Source: JAIBJN01 sp963748205
GTDB lineage: Bacteria > Actinomycetota > Thermoleophilia > Gaiellales > Gaiellaceae
Assembly: GCA_963748205.1 (NCBI GenBank)
Contig: CAVVIB010000014.1
Coordinates: forward strand, 1 to 64,000
Direction: 5' to 3'
Length of the DNA: 64,000 nt
Part shown: piece by piece, positions 26,156-34,565 of the stretch
Position numbering within the stretch: the stretch's first letter is position 1
Layout: every line of letters starts with the position of its first letter
Translations under genes and position numbers: made by a program
The notes under the pieces: generated by a model
The model's input: only the letters and a program-made list of their open reading frames with translations
The model's database searches: none
What the model was told of the DNA's origin: nothing

Positions 26156-26842
26156 ATGAGAGCGGCGATGCGGATCCTGGTCGTCGAGGACGAGCTGAAG
26201 ATGGCGGGCCTGCTCCGCCGCGGGCTGCAGGAAGAGGGGCACGCCGTCGACCTGGCCCGCACCGGGGACGACGCGATCTGGATGGCGCGCGCGACCGAGT
26301 ACGACGCCGTCGTGCTCGACCTCATGCTCCCCGGGATAGACGGCATCGAGGTCTGCCGGCGGCTCCGTGACGGAGGGGTCTGGTCGCCCGTGCTCATGCT
26401 CACCGCGCGCGACGGCGTCGAGGACCGGGTGGCGGGGCTCGACGCCGGCGCCGACGACTACCTGCCGAAGCCGTTCTCCTTCGCGGAGCTGCTGGCGCGC
26501 CTGCGAGCGCTCGTGCGCCGCGGCGCCAACGAGCGACCCGCCGTGCTCGAGGTCGGCGACCTACGGCTCGACCCCGCGACCCGGCGGGCCTGGCGCGGCG
26601 ACGCCGAGGTGAAGCTCTCCGCCAAGGAGTTCGCGCTCCTGGAGGCCTTCATGCGGCGCCCGGGCGACGTGCTCTCGCGCTACCAGCTGCTCGAGCACGC
26701 CTGGGACTACGGCTACGAGAACCGCTCGAACGTGATCGACGTCTACGTCCGCTACCTGCGCGACAAGGTGGACAGGCCGTTCGGGCGCGCGTCGATCGAG
26801 ACGGTGCGCGGGGTCGGCTACCGGCTGCGGGACGACGCGTGA
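26156..26842 (+). CDS. OmpR-family response regulator
   Basis: 228 residues from ATG 26156, supported by GGAGGG four bases ahead (ATG 26168 is the alternative). Receiver domain with acidic pair E11-D12, phospho-acceptor D55 (VVLDLMLPG) and Lys in YLPKPFS. Winged-helix C terminus ending SIETVRGVGYRLRDDA. The stop overlaps the kinase start. Closest in organisation to CusR/TcrA-type metal and envelope regulators, though the signal cannot be deduced. Confidence 0.93.
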   Translation: MRAAMRILVVEDELKMAGLLRRGLQEEGHAVDLARTGDDAIWMARATEYDAVVLDLMLPGIDGIEVCRRLRDGGVWSPVLMLTARDGVEDRVAGLDAGADDYLPKPFSFAELLARLRALVRRGANERPAVLEVGDLRLDPATRRAWRGDAEVKLSAKEFALLEAFMRRPGDVLSRYQLLEHAWDYGYENRSNVIDVYVRYLRDKVDRPFGRASIETVRGVGYRLRDDA

Positions 26843-28149
26843 GCCGCCTCCCCGTCCGGCTGCGCCTCACGCTCGCCTTCGCCCTGGCCATGGCGATCGT
26901 GCTGGCAGCGGTCGGCACCCTGCTCTACGTGCGCCTGGGCGACGCGCTCGCCGAGCAGCTGGACGAGAGCCTGGGGCTGCGCGCGCAGGCGCTCGCGAGC
27001 GGCGGCACGCTCGCCACCGGGGACGACGAGGCCGTCGCACAGAGGCTCGGGCCCGACGGAGCCCCCACGGAGTCGTCGCCCGGGCTCGACGAGCCGCTCG
27101 TCACTCCCGCCGAGGCGGCGCGGGCGCAGGACGAGGCCTTCTTCGTCACGCGCGAGGTGGGCGGCGAGCCGATGCGCCTGCTGGTGACGCCGACCGTGGT
27201 CGTCGGCGCGTCGCTCGAGGACCGCGAGGAAGCCCTCGACGAGCTGCTCGCACAGCTCCTCGTCGTCGGGCCGCTCGCGCTCCTGCTCGCCTCGGCCGCC
27301 GGCTACGCGCTCGCCACCGCGGCGCTGCGGCCGGTCGAGGCCATGCGCCGCGAGGCGGCCGAGATCTCGGGCGACGCCGCCGGCCGGCGCCTCCCGCTCC
27401 CGCGCGCGCGGGATGAAATCCGCCGACTCGGGGAGACGCTGAACGCGATGCTCGGGCGGCTCCAGGAGAGCCTCGCGCGCGAGCGGCGCTTCGTCGCCGA
27501 CGCGAGCCACGAGCTCCGGACGCCGCTCGCGCTGCTCCAGACCGAGCTCGAGCTGGCCCTCCGGCACAAGCGCACGCCCGGCGAGCTCGAGGAAGCGCTC
27601 CGCTCGGCCAGGGACGAGGTCGACCGGCTCGCACGGCTCGCCGAGGACCTGCTCGTCCTCGCCCGCCTCGACGAGGGACAGCTGCCCCTCCGCACCGATG
27701 AGCTTTCCGCGAAGGACCTCCTGGACTCCGTGGCGCGTCGCTTCGACACCAGAGCAACCGGTGAGGGGCGGACGCTCGAGGTCGACGCAGAAGCGTTCTC
27801 GCTCGAGGGCGACCGCCTGCGGCTCGAGCAGGCGCTCGGCAACCTCGTCGACAACGCGCTCCGCTACGGCGCCGGGACGGTTCACCTCGAAGCTGCACGC
27901 CGGAACGGCGAGGTCGAGCTCCGCGTGGCGGACGAGGGCCTGGGTTTCGCACCGGAGCTCATGCCGGTGGCGTTCGACCGCTTCACGCGCCGCGATGAGG
28001 CGCGCGGCGACGGAGCCGCCGGGCTCGGGCTCGCCATCGTGGCCGCGATCGCGCGGGCGCACGGCGGGAGCGCGCGCGCCGCCAACGTCCCGGACGGCGG
28101 CGCGGTGGTCACGCTCGCGCTTCCTGGCGGCCGGAGCCGTACGGTATGA
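26839..28149 (+). CDS. Sensor histidine kinase
   Basis: 436 residues, GTG start overlapping the regulator stop (GTGA). Two membrane helices (about 10-30 and 137-158) enclose an extracytoplasmic domain of about 105 residues. HAMP, HisKA with H224 in DASHELRTP, and HATPase_c follow, with N box (GNLVDNALRYG) and G boxes (DEGLGF, GAAGLGLAIV). The sensor region is acidic and has no recognised fold. Pairs with the 26156 regulator and probably controls the divergent PepSY-lipoprotein operon. Confidence 0.93.
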   Translation: MSRLPVRLRLTLAFALAMAIVLAAVGTLLYVRLGDALAEQLDESLGLRAQALASGGTLATGDDEAVAQRLGPDGAPTESSPGLDEPLVTPAEAARAQDEAFFVTREVGGEPMRLLVTPTVVVGASLEDREEALDELLAQLLVVGPLALLLASAAGYALATAALRPVEAMRREAAEISGDAAGRRLPLPRARDEIRRLGETLNAMLGRLQESLARERRFVADASHELRTPLALLQTELELALRHKRTPGELEEALRSARDEVDRLARLAEDLLVLARLDEGQLPLRTDELSAKDLLDSVARRFDTRATGEGRTLEVDAEAFSLEGDRLRLEQALGNLVDNALRYGAGTVHLEAARRNGEVELRVADEGLGFAPELMPVAFDRFTRRDEARGDGAAGLGLAIVAAIARAHGGSARAANVPDGGAVVTLALPGGRSRTV

Positions 28150-28156
28150 CTCGCGC

Positions 28157-28489
28157 ATGGCCTACGACGAACAGCTGGCCGACCGAGTTCGAACCGTGCT
28201 CGCCGAGGAGGACGGGCTCACCGAGCGCAAGATGTTCGGCGGCCTCGCGTTCATGCTTCACGGCAACATGGCCTGCGGGATCGTGAAGGACGATCTGATG
28301 CTGCGACTGGGGCCCGAGGGGGCTGACGCGGCTCTCGACCGGCCGCACGTCCGGCAGATGGACTTCACCGGCAGGCCGATGACCGGCATGGTGTTCGTCG
28401 AGCCGGCCGGGCTCGAAGGCGAGTCGCTGGCCGGGCTGGTAGGTCAGGCGGTCGCCTACGCCCGCACCTTCCCGCCCAAAGCGAAGTAG
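28157..28489 (+). CDS. TfoX/Sxy N-terminal domain protein
   Basis: 110 residues, MAYDEQLADRVRTVL to RTFPPKAK. Carries the family core ERKMFGGLAFMLHGNMACGI and DLMLRLGPE. Stand-alone TfoX N-domain proteins are widespread in actinobacteria and, despite the name, are not known competence regulators there. It starts eight bases after the kinase stop, so is probably read through from that operon. It ends one base before the convergent TypA gene. Confidence 0.9.
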   Translation: MAYDEQLADRVRTVLAEEDGLTERKMFGGLAFMLHGNMACGIVKDDLMLRLGPEGADAALDRPHVRQMDFTGRPMTGMVFVEPAGLEGESLAGLVGQAVAYARTFPPKAK

Positions 28490-28490
28490 C

Positions 28491-30329
28491 TCAGGCCACC
28501 GTCAGCCCGCGAGCCTTCCGCGAGGCGGCGGTCTGGCGCTTCTGCCCCGAGAGCTCGACCTTGCGAAGCCGCACGTGGTTCGGCGTCGCCTCGACGCACT
28601 CGTCGTCGCGGATCAGCTCCAGCGCCTGCTCGAGCGAGAGCGGCCGAGGTGGGATGAGCCGCACGAGCTCCTCGGCGGTCGACGAGCGGATGTTCGTCAG
28701 CTTCTTCTCTTTCGTCGGGTTGACGTCGAGATCCTCGGCGCGCGCGTTCTCGCCGACGATCATCCCCTCGTAGACCTCGACGCCCGGGGCGACGAAGAGC
28801 TGTCCGCGCTCCTGGAGGTTGAGGAGCGCGAAGCCGGTCACCGCGCCGCGGCGATCGGCCACCAGGCTGCCCGTGGGCCGCATGCGAAGCTCCCCGTGCC
28901 AGGGCTCGTAGCCGTCGAAGACATGGTGGAGGATGCCCGTGCCGCGCGTCTCGGTGAGGAACTCCGTGCGGAACCCGATCAGGCCGCGCGCGGGCACGAG
29001 GTACTCCATCCGCACCCAACCGGTGCCGTGATTGACCATGTGCTCGAGCCGTCCCTTGCGGAGGGCGAGGAGCTGGGTGATGACACCGATGTAGTCCTCG
29101 GGCGCGTCGATGGCCAGGCGCTCGACGGGCTCGTGGAGCTTGCCGTCCACGTCCCGGGTGACGACCTGGGGCTTGCCGACCGTGAGCTCGAAGCCCTCGC
29201 GGCGCATCAGCTCGACGAGGACGGCGAGCTGGAGCTCGCCGCGGCCCTGCACCTCCCAGGCGTCGGGCCGCTCGGTGGGCAGCACGCGCAGGGACACGTT
29301 GCCGACCAGCTCCTGGTCGAGCCGCGCCTTGACCATGCTCGCCGTCAGACGGTCTCCGTCCTGGCCCGAGAGCGGCGACGTGTTGATCCCGATCGTCATC
29401 GCCAGGCTCGGTTCGTCGACTCCGATGACCGGAAGGGGCCGCGGGTCGTCCGGGTCGGCGAGCGTCTCGCCGATCGTCACCTCCGCGATCCCGGCTACCG
29501 CGATCAGCTCGCCGGCGCCTGCCTCCGCGGCCTCGACGCGGTCGAGTGCCTCCGTGACGTAGAGCTCGGTGACCTTCACGCGCTCGACGCTGCCGTCGGC
29601 GCGGCACCAGGCGACCTGCTGTCCCTGCCGGATCGTCCCCTCGCGGACGCGGCAGAGCGCGAGCCGGCCGACGTACGGGGAGGCGTCGAGGTTGGTCACG
29701 TGCGCCTGCAGCGGGTGGCCCTCGGAGTACGAGGGGGCGGGGATGCTCTCGAGGAGGGCGCCGAAGAGCGGTTCGAGATCGGGCGCGAGCGAATCCGCCT
29801 CGAGCCCGGCGTGCCCGGCTCTCGCGTTCGCGTACACGATCGGGAACTCGATCTGGCTCTCGTCCGCGTCCAGGTCGAGGAAGAGCGCGTAGACCTCGTC
29901 GACGACCTCGGCGACGCGCGCGTCCGGCCGGTCGACCTTGTTCACGACGAGGATCGCCGGGAGCCGTGCCTCGAGCGCCTTGCGCAACACGAAGCGCGTC
30001 TGCGGCAGCGGCCCCTCGCTCGCATCGACCAGGAGCAGCACGCCGTCCACCATGGTCAGCGCGCGCTCGACCTCACCGCCGAAGTCCGCGTGGCCCGGCG
30101 TGTCGACGATGTTGATCTTCACGCCGCCGTGGCGCACGGCGGTGTTCTTGGCCAGGATCGTGATGCCCTTCTCGCGCTCGAGGTCCATGGAGTCGAGCAC
30201 GCGCTCGGCAACGTCCTGGTTCTCACGGAAGGAACCGGACTGCCAGAGCATCGCGTCGACGAGCGTCGTCTTCCCGTGGTCGACATGGGCGACGATGGCG
30301 ACGTTGCGGATGTCCTCGCGCGTGGGCAC
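28491..30329 (-). CDS. typA: Translational GTPase TypA/BipA
   Basis: 612 residues, the normal size. G domain with P-loop AHVDHGKTT (14-22), switch II DTPGHADFGGEVERAL and NKVD. EF-Tu domain 2, EF-G domain III and V-like parts and the BipA-specific C-terminal domain (TGFALLNLQERGQLFVAPG to NIRSSTAEELVRLIPP) follow. Ribosome-associated GTPase that helps assembly of the large subunit under stress and cold. No frame damage. It stands alone, convergent with the TfoX gene and divergent from the next regulator. Confidence 0.97.
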   Translation of the reverse strand: MPTREDIRNVAIVAHVDHGKTTLVDAMLWQSGSFRENQDVAERVLDSMDLEREKGITILAKNTAVRHGGVKINIVDTPGHADFGGEVERALTMVDGVLLLVDASEGPLPQTRFVLRKALEARLPAILVVNKVDRPDARVAEVVDEVYALFLDLDADESQIEFPIVYANARAGHAGLEADSLAPDLEPLFGALLESIPAPSYSEGHPLQAHVTNLDASPYVGRLALCRVREGTIRQGQQVAWCRADGSVERVKVTELYVTEALDRVEAAEAGAGELIAVAGIAEVTIGETLADPDDPRPLPVIGVDEPSLAMTIGINTSPLSGQDGDRLTASMVKARLDQELVGNVSLRVLPTERPDAWEVQGRGELQLAVLVELMRREGFELTVGKPQVVTRDVDGKLHEPVERLAIDAPEDYIGVITQLLALRKGRLEHMVNHGTGWVRMEYLVPARGLIGFRTEFLTETRGTGILHHVFDGYEPWHGELRMRPTGSLVADRRGAVTGFALLNLQERGQLFVAPGVEVYEGMIVGENARAEDLDVNPTKEKKLTNIRSSTAEELVRLIPPRPLSLEQALELIRDDECVEATPNHVRLRKVELSGQKRQTAASRKARGLTVA

Positions 30330-30420
30330 CCGCCGAGAGTAGCCGCGCCGACAGGCTCCTCCGCGTGCCCCGGCCGCCCGCTCCTGCTACTTAAACCCGC
30401 GTGAAGGGAAGATCTCCCGC

Positions 30421-31125
30421 ATGACCAAGCGGACGATCCTGGTCATCGAGGACGAGACCGCCATCTCGGAGCCGCTCGCGGCGGCGCTCTCGCGCGAGGG
30501 CTTCGACCCCGTCGTGGCCGGCTCGGTCGCGGAGGGCCTCGAGCTCTTCGAGAAGCGCTCGCCCGACCTCGTCCTTCTCGACGTCATGCTCCCGGACGGG
30601 GACGGGCGCGACGTGCTCCGCACGATCCGGGAGACCTCCCGCACCCCGGTCGTGATGCTCACGGCCCGCGGGGAGGAGATGGACCGCGTGCTGGGCCTCG
30701 AGCTCGGCGCGGACGACTACGTGACGAAGCCGTTCAGCGCCGCCGAGCTGGCGGCCCGCATACGCGCCGTCCTCCGCCGGGCCGGAGACGAGCCGGCGGC
30801 CGAGCCCGGCTCGGTGCTCCAGGGCGGCGACGTGCGCATGGACCTCGGCACGCACGAGGCGACCAAGGACGGCGAGCCGCTGGAGCTGACGGTCAAGGAG
30901 TTCGAGCTCCTCCGTGTGCTCCTCGAGCGCTCCGGCAAGCTCGTCAGGCGCGAGGAGCTCGTGCACGAGGTCTGGGACCCGGCCTGGTTCGGGTCGACGA
31001 AGACGCTCGACGTGCACGTCAGCGCCCTGCGCAAGAAGCTCGGGGACGACCCCGCCGACCCGCGCTACATCCACACCGTGCGGGGCGTCGGCTTCCGGTT
31101 CGACCCGGCCGACGAGCAGCCGTGA
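30421..31125 (+). CDS. OmpR-family response regulator
   Basis: 234 residues. Receiver with E10-D11, phospho-acceptor D54 (VLLDVMLPD) and YVTKPFS; winged-helix output domain ending YIHTVRGVGFRFDP. Resembles the RegX3/PhoP branch. The stop overlaps the kinase start by four bases. The pair is followed in the same direction by two acidic secreted proteins and a cupredoxin lipoprotein, possible targets of its control. Confidence 0.93.
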   Translation: MTKRTILVIEDETAISEPLAAALSREGFDPVVAGSVAEGLELFEKRSPDLVLLDVMLPDGDGRDVLRTIRETSRTPVVMLTARGEEMDRVLGLELGADDYVTKPFSAAELAARIRAVLRRAGDEPAAEPGSVLQGGDVRMDLGTHEATKDGEPLELTVKEFELLRVLLERSGKLVRREELVHEVWDPAWFGSTKTLDVHVSALRKKLGDDPADPRYIHTVRGVGFRFDPADEQP

Positions 31126-32507
31126 GCTTCCGGGCACGGCTCGTCCTCGCCGCCGCGTACCTGCTCGCGACGGTGGTGATCGCGCTCACGGTTCCGCTGG
31201 CGCTGAACATCGACCGGCGCGCGACGTCGGAGCTCGAGTCCGACGTGGTCGCGAACGCCACCATGCTCTCGGGCCGTGTGGCCAACCTCGTGCGCCTCGG
31301 GCAGACCGACCGCCTCGCGTTGGTCGTGGAGGATGCAACGGTCGGGGACGGCGCCCGCACGGTGGTCGTGAACGACGCGGGCGCCCTGCTCGCGGACACC
31401 GACGGGACCGCCCCCGTCGGCGAGCAGTTCGCCACGGAGGAGCGGCCCGAGTTCGCGGCGGCGAACGCGGGCCAGATCGACGTCCGCCAGAGGCACAGCG
31501 ACACGCTCGACGAGGACCTGCTGCTCGTCACCGTTCCCGTCACCGACAACGGGGGCGTGATCGGTGCTCTCCGCGTCTCCACTCCGATGGAGGCGGTGGA
31601 CTCGAGCGTCCGCTCCAGCTGGCTCGCGCTGCTCCTCATCGGCATCGCCGTCGTGGGCGCCGGGCTCGTCCTCGCGTGGGTTCTCGCAGGGTCCATCGCC
31701 GGCCCGGTCGAGAAGCTGCGGACGGCGGCGGGCCGCCTGGGCCGGGGCGACCTGGACACCCGGGTACAGCCTGAGGGGCCGCAGGAGCTCGAAGAGCTCG
31801 GGCAGTCGTTCAACCGCATGGCCGGCGCGCTCTCCTCGAACGTCAACGCGCAGCGGGACTTCGTCGCCAACGCCTCCCACCAGCTCCGCACGCCGCTCAC
31901 GGGGATCAAGCTCCGCCTCGAGGCGATTCGCAGCGAGGGCGGCCCGGCCGCGGAGGAGGCGGCCAAGGCGGAGGCCGAGCTGGACCGGCTGAGCGCGCTC
32001 GTCGACGACCTGCTCGCACTCGCCCGGGCCTCCTCGGAGGAGGCCGTCGCCGAGCCGATCGACCTCGGTGAGGCGATCCGGGCCGCCGAGCGGCGCTGGG
32101 CCGAGCCGGCGGCCACCGCGGGCCACGACCTGGCGCTCGCCGACGGCCAGGGCGGGAGGATCCTCGCCGCCCCCGCCGACATCGCCCACATCCTCGACAA
32201 CCTGATCGAGAACGCGATCCGCTACTCGCCGGCGGGAGCGCAGATCACGGTCGCCACCGAGCCGGGCGCGTTCCTGGTCTCCGACACCGGACCGGGCATC
32301 CCGCCCGAGGAGCGCGAGCGCGTCTTCGAGCGCTTCTACCGCGGCGCCGGCGGGCGCAGCACGGGCCCCGGAACGGGCCTCGGCCTGGCCATCGTGGCCG
32401 AGCTGGCGGAGCGCTGGGGCGGCCGCGTCGAGCTCCTCGACGGCCCGGGGACGCGCGTGCGCGCGAGCTTCCCTGCCGACTCCTCACCCCGTCCTAACCA
32501 TTCCTGA
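31122..32507 (+). CDS. Sensor histidine kinase
   Basis: 461 residues, GTG start overlapping the regulator stop. First helix LVLAAAYLLATVVIALTVPL. Extracytoplasmic region of about 150 residues with a PAS-like/single-Cache pattern (RTVVVNDAGALLADTDGT and LLLVTVPVTDNGGVIGALRV). Second helix about 170-193, HAMP, HisKA with H253 in NASHQLRTP, and HATPase_c (LDNLIENAIRYSP, GTGLGLAIV). The larger sensor domain suggests direct ligand sensing outside the cell. Confidence 0.93.
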   Translation: MSFRARLVLAAAYLLATVVIALTVPLALNIDRRATSELESDVVANATMLSGRVANLVRLGQTDRLALVVEDATVGDGARTVVVNDAGALLADTDGTAPVGEQFATEERPEFAAANAGQIDVRQRHSDTLDEDLLLVTVPVTDNGGVIGALRVSTPMEAVDSSVRSSWLALLLIGIAVVGAGLVLAWVLAGSIAGPVEKLRTAAGRLGRGDLDTRVQPEGPQELEELGQSFNRMAGALSSNVNAQRDFVANASHQLRTPLTGIKLRLEAIRSEGGPAAEEAAKAEAELDRLSALVDDLLALARASSEEAVAEPIDLGEAIRAAERRWAEPAATAGHDLALADGQGGRILAAPADIAHILDNLIENAIRYSPAGAQITVATEPGAFLVSDTGPGIPPEERERVFERFYRGAGGRSTGPGTGLGLAIVAELAERWGGRVELLDGPGTRVRASFPADSSPRPNHS

Positions 32508-32533
32508 AGAGTCGCCTTGCTAGCGTCGAAGCC

Positions 32534-32948
32534 ATGAGCAGAGCACGCGTCCTTCTCCTCGCCGTCGCCGGCCTCGCCTTCCCGGTGGGCCTGGCGCTGG
32601 CCGTCTACGTCGCCTCCGCATCGTCGCTGGCGGCCGTGCCGACGGTCGTCTCGGTGTCGGAGAACCAGATCGCGCGCTCCGAGACCGTCACGGTCCCGGC
32701 CACGACCGAGACCGGGACGACGACGCAGCCGCAGACGACGACGGGCGACGACCGCGACGACGACCTCCCGGGCAAGTGCGACGACCCGGATCACGCGGCC
32801 GACCCGGACTGCGACCCGCAGAACGGCGGACGAAGACTCCAGCGGCCCGGGCTCGGGCGGCGACGACGACTCGAGCGGAAGCGGCTCGTCGGGCTCAGGC
32901 TCGGGCTCGGACGACTCGAGCGGCAAGGGCTCCGGGGACGACGACTAG
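32534..32948 (+). CDS. Secreted acidic low-complexity protein with CDxxxHxxDPxC motif, one frame break
   Basis: About 138 residues after correction. Signal/anchor VLLLAVAGLAFPVGLALAVYV, a Thr-rich stretch (TTETGTTTQPQTTT), then the motif CDDPDHAADPDC. A Ser/Gly/Asp tail follows, ending SSGKGSGDDD and reached through an indel near 32833 (ggacgaagac). The Cys-pair motif recurs twice in the next gene, so the two are related. It follows the kinase gene by 26 bases and is probably co-transcribed. Function unknown; acidic composition suggests cation binding or a cell-surface linker. Confidence 0.65.
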
Positions 32949-33087
32949 CGTCGTTTTCGCCGCGTTCCGCCCGACCTACCGTTCCTTTACTTACGCGCGA
33001 CGAAGTCTTGAACCCGCCTGGGGGCGCGCTTTTCCCGGCTCTTCCTAGCCTCGGTGGTGCATGACCGAGAGCAACAAGGAGGGTCAC

Positions 33088-33612
33088 ATGAACACCATCA
33101 CGAAGCTCTTGCTCGTCCCCGCGCTCGTCGTCGCCTTCAGCGTCGGCGTCGCACTCGCGGCGAGCGGCAGCGACGGCGGCAGCGGCGGCTCGGCCGCCCA
33201 GGCGCCGTCCACGACCGACGGCACGACCACGCTCGACACGACGACCTCCGGCACGACCACGACCGGCGGCGTCGACATCAGCGGCCCGTGCGACGAGGCC
33301 GAGCACGCCAACGACCCGCGCTGCACCGGGGTCGCCCCGGCAGCCGGCGGCGTCACCACGACCGGCGGCGTCGACATCAGCGGACCGTGCGACGAGGCGG
33401 AGAACCGCAACGACGCCCGCTGCACGGGTGCGGCCCGCGACCGCGACGACAACTCCGGCCCGGGCAACGGCGACGACGACCGCGGCGGCCGCGAGGACAA
33501 CTCCGGCCCCGGCAACTCCCACGACGACGACGGGGACGACGACGACAACTCGGGCTCCGGCTCGGGTGGCGACGACGACTCCAGCGGTCACGGTGGCGGT
33601 GACGACGACTGA
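33088..33612 (+). CDS. Secreted acidic protein with two CDEAExxNDxRC repeats
   Basis: 174 residues from ATG 33088, which has GGAGGG seven bases upstream; ATG 33061 has no such site. Signal peptide LLLVPALVVAFSVGVALA, Thr-rich linker, then two near-identical units (GGVDISGPCDEAEHANDPRC and GGVDISGPCDEAENRNDARC). A long Asp/Asn/Ser/Gly tail follows (DDNSGPGNGDDDRGG and similar). Each unit has two Cys, likely a disulfide-bonded knot. The stop overlaps the cupredoxin gene start (TGATGA). Unrecognised family. Confidence 0.75.
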   Translation: MNTITKLLLVPALVVAFSVGVALAASGSDGGSGGSAAQAPSTTDGTTTLDTTTSGTTTTGGVDISGPCDEAEHANDPRCTGVAPAAGGVTTTGGVDISGPCDEAENRNDARCTGAARDRDDNSGPGNGDDDRGGREDNSGPGNSHDDDGDDDDNSGSGSGGDDDSSGHGGGDDD

Positions 33613-34430
33613 TGAAGCGCATCACGCTGCTACCGACGGCAGCCGCGCTTGGTTCGGCCCTTCTCCTCGCCGCCGCGTGCGGCGGCGGGGAGAACTCGGC
33701 CGCCACGGAGCCGGCAGCCCCCACCGACGACACCACGACAGCGCCCGCCACGACCGGGGGCGACACCACCACAGGCACGGCGCAGGCCGCAGCCACGAGC
33801 GTCGACCCGCGCCAGGGCGGCTTCGAGATCGCCCTCGGCGAATGGGCCCTGACGCCCGAGGCCGAGTCCATCCGCCCGGGTCGCACGACCTTCGTGATCA
33901 CGAACCGCGGCAAGGTGCCGCACGGGTTCGAGATCGAGCGGGAGGACGGCGACGATTCGAGCGGCAGTGGGTCGGGCGACGATCGCGACAAGGTCGAGAC
34001 CCGCGTCCTGCAGCCGGGCGAGAGCGTCAACGTCGAGCTCAACCTCAGCGAGGGCGTCTACAAGCTCGAATGCAACGTCGACGGACACGACGACATGGGC
34101 ATGGAGATGCTCTTCGAGGTGAAGAAGGGCGCGCCGCTGGCGAAGAAGAAGGCGGCTCCCGCGGCGCCGCAGGCCGGCAACGCGGTTGCGGCCGACATCC
34201 GCGGGTTCGTCTTCGAGCCGGCGACCATCCAGGCCAAGGTCGGCCAGAAGGTCACGTGGACGAACCACGACCCGGCCCCGCACACCGTCACCCAGGAGGG
34301 CGGCGGGTTCGACTCGGGGACGATGGCCGCCAACCGCGAGTTCACGCACACCTTCGACCAGCCGGGGGAGTACCGCTACATCTGCGCGCTGCACCCCGGC
34401 ATGAAGGGAACCGTGGTCGTCACCGGCTGA
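33612..34430 (+). CDS. Lipoprotein with two cupredoxin domains
   Basis: 272 residues. Lipobox LLLAAACGGG, Thr-rich spacer, then two blue-copper folds. Domain 1 (about 70-170): FVITNRGKVPHGFEIE supplies His; YKLECNVDGHDDMGMEM supplies Cys, His and Met. Domain 2 (about 195-272): TWTNHDPAPHTVTQ and YICALHPGMKGTVVV give the classic His...Cys-His-Met set. An acidic loop (DGDDSSGSGSGDDRD) is inserted in domain 1. Both sites look able to hold type 1 copper, so it is a probable extracytoplasmic electron carrier or copper-handling protein. Last gene of the unit, followed by a terminator. Confidence 0.9.
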   Translation: MKRITLLPTAAALGSALLLAAACGGGENSAATEPAAPTDDTTTAPATTGGDTTTGTAQAAATSVDPRQGGFEIALGEWALTPEAESIRPGRTTFVITNRGKVPHGFEIEREDGDDSSGSGSGDDRDKVETRVLQPGESVNVELNLSEGVYKLECNVDGHDDMGMEMLFEVKKGAPLAKKKAAPAAPQAGNAVAADIRGFVFEPATIQAKVGQKVTWTNHDPAPHTVTQEGGGFDSGTMAANREFTHTFDQPGEYRYICALHPGMKGTVVVTG

Positions 34431-34459
34431 GTCCCTGCCTCTCCTCAGCCCGGACGGAT

Positions 34460-34485
34460 CGACGGCCGCCTGCGGGCGGCCGTCG
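34460..34485 (+). terminator. Hairpin terminator after the cupredoxin gene
   Basis: CGACGGCCGCC (34460-34470) pairs with GGCGGCCGTCG (34475-34485) around TGCG, followed by GTTGTTCT. It closes the transcription unit that probably begins at 30421. Confidence 0.8.
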
Positions 34486-34565
34486 GTTGTTCTCGACAGG
34501 CCACGCCAGACCGACTACAACTCACCGTTGGAGGTGCGCGGAGACCTGACATCACTCCAGCGTCC

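Noticed and set aside
33000..33612. Tandem DNA repeat or CRISPR-like array in the Thr/Asp/Gly-rich coding region
   Set aside because: The periodicity follows codons of low-complexity secreted proteins. There are no constant repeats with unique spacers.
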